DNA of 22,443 nucleotides from Limnoraphis robusta CS-951 (lineage in GTDB: Bacteria; Cyanobacteriota; Cyanobacteriia; Cyanobacteriales; Microcoleaceae): positions 1 to 22,443 of the forward strand of contig NZ_LATL02000269.1 of NCBI RefSeq assembly GCF_000972705.2, written 5' to 3'. Of the stretch, positions 7,080 through 15,613 are shown one piece after another (positions within the stretch are counted from its first letter, which is position 1; the number at the start of each line of letters is the position of its first letter). The translations under genes and the position numbers were made by a program. Under the pieces are notes generated by a model. The model was not told where the DNA came from, made no database searches, and worked only from the letters and a program-made list of their open reading frames with translations.

Positions 7080-8222
7080 TTAAATGCTGACAACCACAGA
7101 TTCCGGCCATTCTCGATACCAAGATTTGCCTTCGGGGGAAACGGGGAATTGAATACGGTTCCAACTAAATAAGCCTGTGTTTTTTTCGGGATAAAATCCC
7201 TCTTGAAAATCTACATTTTGACCGTCAAAACCACTGTCAATATATTGAAAGTCAAGTTGAGAAATATCAGGATTAATATTGAGTCGATTTCTCAGCCAAT
7301 TGCGATGAATGATTCCCGTATATGTGCTACGAAGTGTTCCGGCGAATTGAGCCGCTTTTGCCATGACTAAGTTACAAATCAGTCCTAAAGTTTGTTCGTC
7401 GGTAAAGGGTAAATCTTTGAAATCATAGACGAATTCATTGATGATAAATTCATCAATAAAGAGATGGTTTTTATAATAATTCATTATCTCCGTAAAAAAA
7501 TGTTTTTTATCGGATTCATCGGTACAAATAACTAATAATTCATTTCGAGGAAAATTGGCTTTAATATTGCTGAGTATCTTTTGAGAATAACATTTATCAA
7601 TACCTGGAATATGTTTTCGATAATCAGTGAGTCTCACATGAATCCCATTAAACCGACCCAGTTTATAGCTAATTTTATCGGCTAAATTACGATAAATCAC
7701 ATGAGGACGGATAGATTCCATCAAAGTATAAAGCGAAGGATGAGGCAAATAAAAAAAGCGAGAATAAAATCCAAAATTACATTGACTTAAATGCCAGATA
7801 TCCTGCTGAACATCTCTTAAAATTAATCGATTTTCAGCAAATTCTTCGAGAACATCAGGAATAACAACTGCATGATTGGGAACAAAAACAGCATTCACTA
7901 ACCGCAGATCACAGTTAGACAAACTCAAAGTATTTAAGTGATTTTCCGCTAAAAACTCTGAATAAGTGATCCACTCAATCGGCATCGGATCTAAGAGATC
8001 AAGAATTGTTGGAATTCGTTGGTTATTAATGATAGCTTTGCGATGCTCTGGAACTCGATTATATAATCCTCCAGCCACAGGCTTTAATTGTTTTTGTTCT
8101 CCGGCCGAACCGTAATAAACAAGCCGCCGTTTCGTCAGATATGCTAATCCGACGGCTAATTCCAAAGACATTAAATCATTGTTCAATCCGGATTCATAAT
8201 TTTTGTACAAAAGATATCGCAT
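7080..8222 (-). CDS. O-fucosyltransferase-like protein (GT-B fold glycosyltransferase)
   Basis: A 380-residue protein with hallmarks of the GDP-fucose O-fucosyltransferase superfamily. The N-terminal segment GLNNDLMSLELAVGLAYLTK resembles the GGFNNQ...A.A.L motif. GIHVRLTDY (residues 193-201) resembles the nucleotide-sugar-binding H-x-R-x-x-D motif, with His195 and Arg197. A late AGTLRSTYTG (294-303) resembles the conserved G-T-x-x-S-T-F/Y block. No signal peptide or membrane span is seen, so a cytoplasmic enzyme is likely. Acceptor and donor are unknown; fucose transfer is inferred from family resemblance only. The gene starts 12 bp after the Ycf51-like gene and is probably co-transcribed with it. 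Codon use is somewhat more AT-rich than in neighbouring housekeeping genes. Confidence 0.7.
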   Translation of the reverse strand: MRYLLYKNYESGLNNDLMSLELAVGLAYLTKRRLVYYGSAGEQKQLKPVAGGLYNRVPEHRKAIINNQRIPTILDLLDPMPIEWITYSEFLAENHLNTLSLSNCDLRLVNAVFVPNHAVVIPDVLEEFAENRLILRDVQQDIWHLSQCNFGFYSRFFYLPHPSLYTLMESIRPHVIYRNLADKISYKLGRFNGIHVRLTDYRKHIPGIDKCYSQKILSNIKANFPRNELLVICTDESDKKHFFTEIMNYYKNHLFIDEFIINEFVYDFKDLPFTDEQTLGLICNLVMAKAAQFAGTLRSTYTGIIHRNWLRNRLNINPDISQLDFQYIDSGFDGQNVDFQEGFYPEKNTGLFSWNRIQFPVSPEGKSWYREWPESVVVSI

Positions 8223-8234
8223 TAAAATGATGAA

Positions 8235-8765
8235 TTAAGCCGGGGAATTCTCAACCACTTCTTGCAGATGAGCAAACCGTTCCTGATCAATATCCACCTC
8301 TAAATCTTGACCGTTTCCTTGAACATTGGAACGTCGTACCTCACCCAAATACACAGGTTCAGAAACCCCCGGTTCAGGATGAATTAAAGTCCGCGCCCGA
8401 ATAGTTAAACGTTCATCCGGCTGTCCCGTCCGTCCCGGAGAAAACAAATCCGCCGCCGCTTGCTGTAATGTTGCTTCTAACTCCGTCGGCGTAATCTCCG
8501 GCGCAACCACAATCACAATTTGGCGATCGCCATCATCATAAACCCGAGAATAGCGAACCGCACCCGGAACCGCAACCCGGTTAAACAGTCCCAAACCGAG
8601 GCCAAAGACACCCAGGGTTAAAACGCCCATAAAAGCCGTTATCCCCACCAACCGGAAGCGAATCCCCCATTTAAAGATCAATGCCAGTACAGTCAAAAAA
8701 GCGCAAAACAAGGTAAAAATACCAATCCATTTAGAATAATTGAGAAGTTCGCCCGTAGATAACAT
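8235..8765 (-). CDS. ycf51: Ycf51-family protein (DUF2518)
   Basis: A 176-residue protein with two N-terminal membrane helices (about residues 13-31, WIGIFTLFCAFLTVLALIF, and 38-61) joined by KWGIRFRL. A soluble alpha/beta domain follows (YSRVYDDGDRQIVIVVAPEI onward). This layout and the KWGIRFRLVG segment fit the Ycf51 family, conserved in cyanobacteria and some algal plastids, with no established function. It is the first gene of a two-gene unit with the O-fucosyltransferase-like gene. Confidence 0.75.
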   Translation of the reverse strand: MLSTGELLNYSKWIGIFTLFCAFLTVLALIFKWGIRFRLVGITAFMGVLTLGVFGLGLGLFNRVAVPGAVRYSRVYDDGDRQIVIVVAPEITPTELEATLQQAAADLFSPGRTGQPDERLTIRARTLIHPEPGVSEPVYLGEVRRSNVQGNGQDLEVDIDQERFAHLQEVVENSPA

Positions 8766-8844
8766 CAGTTTTTGTTTGAATAGGTCTAGTTAACTCAACA
8801 AAAGCATAGCAGTCTTTACAGTTTACAGTGACCAGTGACCTCCC

Positions 8845-9915
8845 CTATTCCCTGTCTTTTCGACCCGTCAGAAAATAGGTAAGCATTTCTCCCTTGCCCT
8901 TAACCGTGATTGTACCCCGTTCTTCCAAGAGATATTTTTCCTTCAAGCGTTCATAAGTCGTGGCGGTGACTTGAATTTTCCCAGAAATTCCATGAGACTC
9001 CATGCGGTTCGCCGTGTTCACCGTATCCCCCCACAAATCATAGGTAAACTTTTTCATGCCAATTACACCCGCTTCCACTGGCCCTGTATTAATCCCGATC
9101 CGCATTTGCAGAGGTTCCCCTTCTTTGAGACTAAACTGACCAATAATCTGCTGCATATCTAGAGCCATTTCGGCGATCGCCTCAACATGATCCGCTTGAG
9201 GAGTCGGGAGTCCGCCAACCACCATATAAGCATCACCGAGAGTTTTGATTTTTTCAAGATGGTACTTATCAGCCAACTCATCAAACCGAGAAAAAATGCG
9301 ATTGAGAATTTCCACCAGTTCCGCCGGAGACAGATCAGCCGACAGCTTCGTAAAATTGGCAATATCACCAAACAAAACCGTCACATCATCAAAACTATCA
9401 GCGATGGTGCTTTCTCCGCGTTTAAGGCGTTCTGCAATGGCTTTAGGGAGAATATTCAGAAGAAGCTGCTCAGACTTTTCTTGTTCAGCCGCCAATTTTT
9501 TGAGATAGGCCCGTTCTTGATCCCGAAGTCGCTTTTTCTCCAAACAGGCATTAATGCGAGCGCGTAATAACACCGGGTTAAAGGGTTTGGAGAGATAATC
9601 TTCAGCCCCGAGTTCAATACAACGGACTACACTCTCAATATCGTTAACCGCCGAAATCATAATCACCGGAATGTAGCGCAAACTCTGATCAGCTTTCAGG
9701 GCTTCTAGGACTTGATAGCCGTTCATCTGAGGCATCATAATATCCAGCAACACCAAATCAAGCGGTTGAGAACGCATCATCTCCAACGCCTCAAAGCCGT
9801 TAGTCGCCAGTATAACTCGGCAGCCTTCTCGTTTGATCCGTCGGGCTAGTAAGTCGCGATTAACCTCGTTATCATCAACGATGAGAACAAGAGATGATTC
9901 TGGGTAAGCGTTCAT
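8845..9915 (-). CDS. Response regulator-adenylate cyclase (REC + class III cyclase)
   Basis: A 356-residue protein. An N-terminal receiver domain (residues ~8-125) has acidic pair Asp14/Asp15, phospho-acceptor Asp58 in LLDIMMP and Lys110. A short helical linker leads to a class III nucleotide cyclase domain (~175-350). Metal-binding Asp184 (FGDIANFT) and Asp228 (KTLGDAYM) are present. So are purine-specifying Lys224 and Asp293 (YDLWGD), the pair typical of ATP users, and transition-state Asn300 and Arg304. It should therefore make cAMP from ATP, switched by phosphorylation. It is the last gene of the signalling cluster, 232 bp after the stand-alone receiver gene. The adjacent hybrid kinase is the natural candidate partner, by inference. 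It is soluble. Confidence 0.92.
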   Translation of the reverse strand: MNAYPESSLVLIVDDNEVNRDLLARRIKREGCRVILATNGFEALEMMRSQPLDLVLLDIMMPQMNGYQVLEALKADQSLRYIPVIMISAVNDIESVVRCIELGAEDYLSKPFNPVLLRARINACLEKKRLRDQERAYLKKLAAEQEKSEQLLLNILPKAIAERLKRGESTIADSFDDVTVLFGDIANFTKLSADLSPAELVEILNRIFSRFDELADKYHLEKIKTLGDAYMVVGGLPTPQADHVEAIAEMALDMQQIIGQFSLKEGEPLQMRIGINTGPVEAGVIGMKKFTYDLWGDTVNTANRMESHGISGKIQVTATTYERLKEKYLLEERGTITVKGKGEMLTYFLTGRKDRE

Positions 9916-10147
9916 CTGCCTTTCTAATAAATGTCCTTCTCAAGCCTTTGGATTCAAGCCCAACTCCAGAAACTTAAGATAGGATGGTCGCAATTGCACC
10001 GCCTTTGACTTGCTACAAAAGATCTTTCAAGCAAGGCTGGATGGAACTTCAGCAGTCAATAGAGTCATCACTCTCTCCTGCGTTCTTTCCTGTGCCTAAA
10101 TTGAATATTCAACCTAAGCTTGATCAATCACGAATAGAATAGCTTAC
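9916..10147. other. Gap between the response regulator and cyclase genes
   Basis: This 232-bp gap is wide for an operon joint and may hold a separate promoter for the cyclase gene. AAAGG stands three bases before the cyclase ATG. No clear terminator stem is seen after the response regulator, so read-through remains possible. Confidence 0.4.
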
Positions 10148-10525
10148 TCACGGAGTTGCTGTTTTTTTTAAGAGTGTTTCGATTTTCTCTAAAAGTCGGG
10201 TAAATTCTATGGGCTTTGTGTCGTAATCATCACATCCGGCTGCAATAGACTTTTCGCGATCGCCAGCCATCGCGTGAGCCGTCAGTGCTATCACGGGTAT
10301 AGTGTTTGTTTTAGGATAGTTTTTGATCTCGCGTGTCGCACTCCATCCATCCATGACGGGTAAACTCATATCCATGAGAATAATATCAGGCTGATGGGAG
10401 CGACTCAGTTCTACTCCCTCAGCCCCATCAACCGCGATCAAAACTTCATATCCCTTGCGACTGAGACGGCGTTCTAGCATATCTCGGTTCATTTCGTTAT
10501 CTTCAACCAACAAAATCTTAGCCAT
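10148..10525 (-). CDS. Single-domain (CheY-like) response regulator
   Basis: A 125-residue receiver domain with no output domain. It has the acidic pocket Glu8/Asp9, phospho-acceptor Asp52 in LMDMSLP, Thr in LTAHAM and Lys in DTKPIEF. Its ATG lies inside the last codons of the upstream hybrid kinase (8-bp overlap), so the two are probably translationally coupled and form a kinase/phosphate-shuttle pair. DTKP where most receivers have YxxKP is common in cyanobacterial hybrid systems. Confidence 0.93.
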   Translation of the reverse strand: MAKILLVEDNEMNRDMLERRLSRKGYEVLIAVDGAEGVELSRSHQPDIILMDMSLPVMDGWSATREIKNYPKTNTIPVIALTAHAMAGDREKSIAAGCDDYDTKPIEFTRLLEKIETLLKKTATP

Positions 10526-13500
10526 GATCTGATTTGAGCGTTGACAGTTCAGTATTCCGACTCGGGGAAACTAAAGATGATGTTCTCAGACTAGCATTGA
10601 CTAGCCCCCGAATATCACGCAACAGATCCTCACAGTTATAACTTCCTTTTTGCAGGATTTGTTCCACACAACCTTGCAGTTGCGAACTTTCTCGGGAGGT
10701 TAAGTCCATTGCTGTCGTCACTATAATTGGAATCCTAGCCCAGTCAGGCGTGTTTCGCAAAAGATCAATCAGCTCGAAACCACTGATTTGAGGCAAAACC
10801 AAATCCAGTAAAATTAAACTCGGTGTATTTTGGCTCAGTTGTTTCAAAGCACTCGAACCATCTTCGGCTTCCCAAACCCGCCAACCATCTCGTTCTAAGA
10901 GTTCTCGCAACATCTGACGGGCGCTAAGATCATCCTCAACAATCAAAATGTGATTGATGGGATTAGAATCATCATCGTGATGTTGATGTTGATATTTGCT
11001 GACGAGGTTCGCTAGACGTTTTCCATCAACGGGTTTAATCAGATAGTCGGACGCCCCCAAAGCAAAACCTCGGGTTTTATTGCTCACGAAGGATAACACA
11101 ATTACCGGAATATCGGCTAACTCGGGATCAGCTTTCAGTGCCGATAATACCGTCCAACCATCCATACTCGGCATCATAATATCCAGGGTAATGGCATCAG
11201 GATGAAGTTCTTTGGCTTTGCGGAGTCCTTCTTGTCCTGAAGATGCGGTTTCGATTTTTATCCCTTCTGCGGTTAGCGATCGCACAATCAGATCCTGTGC
11301 TATCAAGTCATCATCAATCACTAAAATCGTATGATCAAGATTGGCAGTTGCAGTCACAGGGGTAATGGAATGTTGAGTGATCAACGATGAAATTGGAGGT
11401 TTCCAGTTGTCTTCCTCCTCTATCAGTTCCCCAGTTTGATTTTTAACCTCTGTGGGTAGAATCACCGTAAAGGTGGAACCGCGATCAAGCTGACTTTCTA
11501 CTGTAATCGATCCGCCCATCATTTGACAAAAACGTTGGCTAATTGTTAAACCTAATCCCGTCCCCCCATAGCGGCGTGTTGTAGACGCATCGCCCTGAGT
11601 AAATGGTTGAAATAAAATATCCAATTGTTCAGGACTCATCCCAATTCCTGTATCACTGACTTGAAACTGAATAAAAGAAGTTGCTGAATTTTCCGACTCC
11701 CCATATTCTAGGTTTTGAGGTTCTGGTAATAGCGAAGAGACTTTTAATTTAATCTGACCTGCGGTTGTAAATTTAGCCGCATTACTCAGTAAGTTTAATA
11801 AAATCTGTTGAACTTTGGTGACATCGGCAATCATCATCTCAATCTCGCTATCGCATTCCACTTCTAAGGTGTTACCATTGCGATCAACGAGAGGTTGAGC
11901 GGTGGAAATCACACTTTCGATCAGGGTGGAAATATTCAAGGCTTCTAGATACAAATCCATCCGACCTGCTTCTATTTTTGAGATGTCGAGAATATCATTA
12001 ATCAGGGTGAGCAGATTTCGTCCGGCGTTGCAAATCCGTTCTAAATCTGGAACCAGATCCCCATATCCTGAATCTTCTGCTTCTTCTGCTAAAATTTCGC
12101 CATAGCCGATAATCGCATTTAATGGAGTGCGTAGTTCATGGCTCATATTGGCGAGGAAGGTACTTTTAGCCCGACTGGCGGCGACTGCGGCTTCTTTGGC
12201 TTGTTTGAGGGCAACGGAGGCTTCTTTGCTTTCAGTAATGTCTTCAACTGTGCCTTCGTAGCAAACAATTCGGCCTGTTGCATCGCGGACCGCTCGAGAA
12301 TTTTCTGATATCCAGATTATACTACCATCTTGGCGATAAACTTGCGATTCAAATCCCGAAACAACGGGGTTGGCTTGCATGGCGGCGATGAATTCAGCCC
12401 GTCGATTGGGTTTAACATAGAGTTGTTGGTTGATATCGGTGATCCCTTCAATCAACGCGGACGGCGAAGCATAACCTAATATTCGGGCTAAAGCGGGGTT
12501 TGCACTGAGATAACGACCTTGGGGAGTGGTTTGACAAATGCCTTCTGCTGCGTTTTCAAAGATACTGCGATATTTGGCTTCTGTTTGTCGAAGAACGGCT
12601 TCGGTTCGTTTGCGTTGAATGGCGTTAGAAAACATTTCGGCCACCATTTTTAATAAAGCGACGCTATCAGATGACCAGGTAAAAGCGGAATTTACGGCAT
12701 CAAAGCGGAGAAATCCCACGACGGATTTACTACAAACTAAAGGAATAATGCTCAGGTATTGTAAGTTGTCAAGAGATTTTTTTTGAGGCTCAAATAAACT
12801 CTCTTTTGAGTGGAATTGCTGCAAATATTGTAAATCTGATAGAGCTTCTTCGGACAAATCATCAGCCAATAAATGAATACTTTTTAGCTGATTGAGTTGC
12901 TGCATAATCCAGGGAATTTCTGAAGGATTTAGCTTTTCATCTGAGTTGGGTTTTAGGCGAACTTCGAGAACATTAATCAGTTTATCTTTATGAGGTTTTG
13001 CTGCTGTGGATTCTTCCTTTAATTCAGGTTTTCCACTGTTCTTTTTCCACTGGTATAGGGATTTTATTAGAGATTCATCATCAGGGAATACATAGATATA
13101 TCCGCGATCAACACCAATAAATTGACTAATTTTTTGGAGAGCTTGTTCAATACCATAATCGATTTCTTCGGTACTTAAACTAATAAAATAAGTGGATAAG
13201 TTGGTAATAAGTTGTTCAAATTCAACACGATGCTTAAGCGATTTTTCAACTCGTTTTCGTTCGGTAATATCGCGGAAACTCCAAACTCTCCCGACAATTT
13301 TTTCACCCACTTTTGACGGATGAGAATACACTTCAAAAATCCGACTATCTTTAAACTCTACAATGTCATAGGTTGGAGTTTTCGGATCGGCGGACAGTTG
13401 CATAACGGTATTCAAAAACCGAGGCGGATATTTAAGCTGTCTCAGGACAAAAGTCAGAGCAGATTGAGGGTTAGGTGAGTATAACATCGCTTCGGGAATT

Positions 13501-14243
13501 TGCCACATTTCCACAAATTTTTGATTAAAATTGCAGACTTTTCCATAACGATCTAAGGCAACAATTCCCGCATCAGTCGCATTAAACGTTGCTTGTAATA
13601 AAGACAGCGATCGCTCGGCTTCGAGTTGAGCGCGTTTGCGATCAGTAATATCGAGAAAAATCAGCACCGCACCGATCAGTGTTTCGTGATCCAGAATCGG
13701 ATTAAGAACATAAGAAACTGCTAAAATTTGATGATTGCGGCAGAGAAATTGATCGTCACTCGACTTTAAAATTTGCGGAACACAAGTGGCAGAAGACGAA
13801 CAATCTAAGCCGTCTTGAAAAGTAGAAGGAAAATCAACCGAAGAGAGTTTTGAATCGGGTGCAATATGCTGTAATAAAGGTTGACCTAAAAGTTCGGTCT
13901 GTTTCCATCCGAGTAACCGTTCAGCTTCAGGGTTCATTGAGAGGAGACAACCTTTGGGATCAAGAATACACAATCCTGCCCCCAAAGAGCTAATCACCGC
14001 TTGCAGTCGATCTCGTTCTGTTGCCAGACGAGTTTCGGTTTCCTGTCGTTGATGCTCGTACAGTTGTAACATTTCCCGAGAGGAGAGTGTGAGCGATCGC
14101 TCTACGAGATATCGCTCTTGATCGGCTTCGGTGTAGCTACGACTGATACGATCAAGGAATTCCTGCCATGGGACAGCATTGCTTGGAGGCGTGTTTTCGC
14201 TAAGAGCAAGCCGTTTGAGTTGACGCTTGAGCAAAGGATGCAT
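10518..14243 (-). CDS. Hybrid sensor histidine kinase (PAS-PAS-GAF-PAS-HisKA-HATPase-REC-REC)
   Basis: A 1241-residue soluble kinase without membrane helices. Order: charged helical N-terminus (1-77); PAS1 (~78-203, ending FLDITDRKRA); PAS2 (~209-330, ending FRDITERKR); GAF (~335-545); PAS3 with PAC (~551-675, ending VEDITESKEA); HisKA with phospho-acceptor His702 in NMSHELRTPLN; and HATPase with N-box around 817-826 (NLLSNAAKFT), G1 DTGIGM (864-869) and G2 GGTGLGL (893-899). Then come REC1 (Asp1021, Lys1070) and REC2 (Asp1147, Lys1199, with KG instead of the usual KP after it). PAS and GAF domains sense small ligands, redox state or light. No bilin-binding Cys motif stands out in the GAF, so chromophore binding is not supported. 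It lies between a FIST-domain gene (77 bp upstream) and a response regulator that overlaps it. Confidence 0.95.
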   Translation of the reverse strand: MHPLLKRQLKRLALSENTPPSNAVPWQEFLDRISRSYTEADQERYLVERSLTLSSREMLQLYEHQRQETETRLATERDRLQAVISSLGAGLCILDPKGCLLSMNPEAERLLGWKQTELLGQPLLQHIAPDSKLSSVDFPSTFQDGLDCSSSATCVPQILKSSDDQFLCRNHQILAVSYVLNPILDHETLIGAVLIFLDITDRKRAQLEAERSLSLLQATFNATDAGIVALDRYGKVCNFNQKFVEMWQIPEAMLYSPNPQSALTFVLRQLKYPPRFLNTVMQLSADPKTPTYDIVEFKDSRIFEVYSHPSKVGEKIVGRVWSFRDITERKRVEKSLKHRVEFEQLITNLSTYFISLSTEEIDYGIEQALQKISQFIGVDRGYIYVFPDDESLIKSLYQWKKNSGKPELKEESTAAKPHKDKLINVLEVRLKPNSDEKLNPSEIPWIMQQLNQLKSIHLLADDLSEEALSDLQYLQQFHSKESLFEPQKKSLDNLQYLSIIPLVCSKSVVGFLRFDAVNSAFTWSSDSVALLKMVAEMFSNAIQRKRTEAVLRQTEAKYRSIFENAAEGICQTTPQGRYLSANPALARILGYASPSALIEGITDINQQLYVKPNRRAEFIAAMQANPVVSGFESQVYRQDGSIIWISENSRAVRDATGRIVCYEGTVEDITESKEASVALKQAKEAAVAASRAKSTFLANMSHELRTPLNAIIGYGEILAEEAEDSGYGDLVPDLERICNAGRNLLTLINDILDISKIEAGRMDLYLEALNISTLIESVISTAQPLVDRNGNTLEVECDSEIEMMIADVTKVQQILLNLLSNAAKFTTAGQIKLKVSSLLPEPQNLEYGESENSATSFIQFQVSDTGIGMSPEQLDILFQPFTQGDASTTRRYGGTGLGLTISQRFCQMMGGSITVESQLDRGSTFTVILPTEVKNQTGELIEEEDNWKPPISSLITQHSITPVTATANLDHTILVIDDDLIAQDLIVRSLTAEGIKIETASSGQEGLRKAKELHPDAITLDIMMPSMDGWTVLSALKADPELADIPVIVLSFVSNKTRGFALGASDYLIKPVDGKRLANLVSKYQHQHHDDDSNPINHILIVEDDLSARQMLRELLERDGWRVWEAEDGSSALKQLSQNTPSLILLDLVLPQISGFELIDLLRNTPDWARIPIIVTTAMDLTSRESSQLQGCVEQILQKGSYNCEDLLRDIRGLVNASLRTSSLVSPSRNTELSTLKSDHG

Positions 14244-14320
14244 AATTGCTGGTAGTGATTCGCTAAAATCCTAGTCTAATCTAGACTGAAAATCAGAGAT
14301 GAATTGCCCCTGCAAGACTG

Positions 14321-15571
14321 TTAACGGATAACGAGTGAAGGACTATCTCGATTTTCTCGAATAATAGTCAAAGTCATTGTTTGATTATGCAGTTGACAGA
14401 TGGTTTCCACTCCGTAGGGAGCAAATTCGCCATAGGAATAAAAGCCAATTTGTTGAGTGTGGGCGGGTAACTCTTCTAGTGTAACTTCTAGTTCTTCTTC
14501 TGTTCGTTCGCCTAAAACCAGTCTACGCCCTGAACCACTAATGGCGATCGCCAGTGAGGGTTCGTTGTGATCAGCGTAGAAGTCTTTTAAGCCTTGTTCG
14601 TCATTCCTGGGTGTAAATTGACGTTGAATGTTGTGACGACTGACTAAAGCCGCAGCTAAGGCACCATTAACAAGTCTTTCATAGTTTCCGCGCATCAGTT
14701 GGGTGAGAGCGCCTTGGGGAATATTACCGCTAAAGCACATGGACTGGGTATCCTCATCAAGACTGACAAGGGTTCGTACAGTGGCTTTACGGGTGGATGG
14801 GGTATGAACAGCCAGGGGAAAAAATAAGGCGGTGGTGGGTAAGTCTCGGGCTTGTTCACCGAGATAGTCTTTGTACAATTCTAGGGCGGGTTTACCATCG
14901 AGTTCGTAGAGAATATTGTGTTTAGAGCGAGTTACCCGGCGTTCTGGCCCGAAAATTGTCCATCCACTTTGACAACCAAAGCCAATTTGGATTTGTTTAC
15001 CATAAAACCCAACGCCTGCTACTGCACCACTACGGGGAATCCCTTCAGCTAGCACCCAGGTTCGTTTAAACTGATGGTTATCTCCGGCTAACCCTCCGGT
15101 AATGGTCAGCTTTCGAGAGGGTTTAGAACGAGGGTTAATAATGGAATTCAAGCCGCGTATCAGTTCGCTACCATTAACTTGGAGTCCATCTCCTAAGATA
15201 AACAAGCCTTGTAAGTCGGGGTGATTGAGTTGTTTGCCGAGGGTTCGACCTGCATTATAGGACTGATTGCTGATATTATTGCTTGGATTGAGTAGATAAC
15301 TGGCGCTTTTGAGTTGAGTGTGTTCAAACTGCACGACGCCAACGGAGAGGCTTCCATCTAACAAACAGGTGTCAAAAATTTCTCCTGCGGTTGAACAGCC
15401 AATAAAATGAGAATGAGGATAGGTTTTTGTGAGTTGGTCAATGGGATGAGAATTGTTGATAAACTCAGAAGCACCAAATAGGAAAACTAAGCTGTGTTCA
15501 GAGTCGAGTGAGGGAAGTTTTTTGACTGACCATCCGTTTTGGGGATGCCAGAAAAAGGTTTCCAATTTCAT
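14321..15571 (-). CDS. FIST-domain sensory protein (FIST N + FIST C)
   Basis: A 416-residue protein with the FIST N domain (~18-215; HFIGCSTAGEIFD and the GGLAGD segment) and FIST C (~220-400; ALELYKDYLG, then FYSYGEFAPYG near the end). FIST domains are predicted small-ligand sensors that sit next to, or are fused to, signalling proteins. The NosP subgroup binds haem, senses nitric oxide and controls a histidine kinase encoded beside it. This protein lies 77 bp upstream of a hybrid kinase, so it is a likely input for it; haem binding cannot be judged from sequence here. The ATG giving MKLETFFW was chosen; a TTG start 30 bases upstream is less likely. No signal peptide. Confidence 0.9.
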   Translation of the reverse strand: MKLETFFWHPQNGWSVKKLPSLDSEHSLVFLFGASEFINNSHPIDQLTKTYPHSHFIGCSTAGEIFDTCLLDGSLSVGVVQFEHTQLKSASYLLNPSNNISNQSYNAGRTLGKQLNHPDLQGLFILGDGLQVNGSELIRGLNSIINPRSKPSRKLTITGGLAGDNHQFKRTWVLAEGIPRSGAVAGVGFYGKQIQIGFGCQSGWTIFGPERRVTRSKHNILYELDGKPALELYKDYLGEQARDLPTTALFFPLAVHTPSTRKATVRTLVSLDEDTQSMCFSGNIPQGALTQLMRGNYERLVNGALAAALVSRHNIQRQFTPRNDEQGLKDFYADHNEPSLAIAISGSGRRLVLGERTEEELEVTLEELPAHTQQIGFYSYGEFAPYGVETICQLHNQTMTLTIIRENRDSPSLVIR

Positions 15572-15613
15572 GGGTTTCAATATTATCGTTCTCAGGCACA
15601 AGTTCGAGGTTTA

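Noticed and set aside
8816..8846. Short CAGTTTACAGTGACCAGTGACC repeat after the cyclase
   Set aside because: CAGTGAC is present only twice with one imperfect relative; too short to call as an element.
9187..9567. Plus-strand frames opposite the cyclase gene (also 778-1014, 5926-6524, 11902-12105 and 15936-16151 opposite other genes)
   Set aside because: Each lies wholly antisense to a well-supported gene with clear motifs and lacks recognisable protein features.
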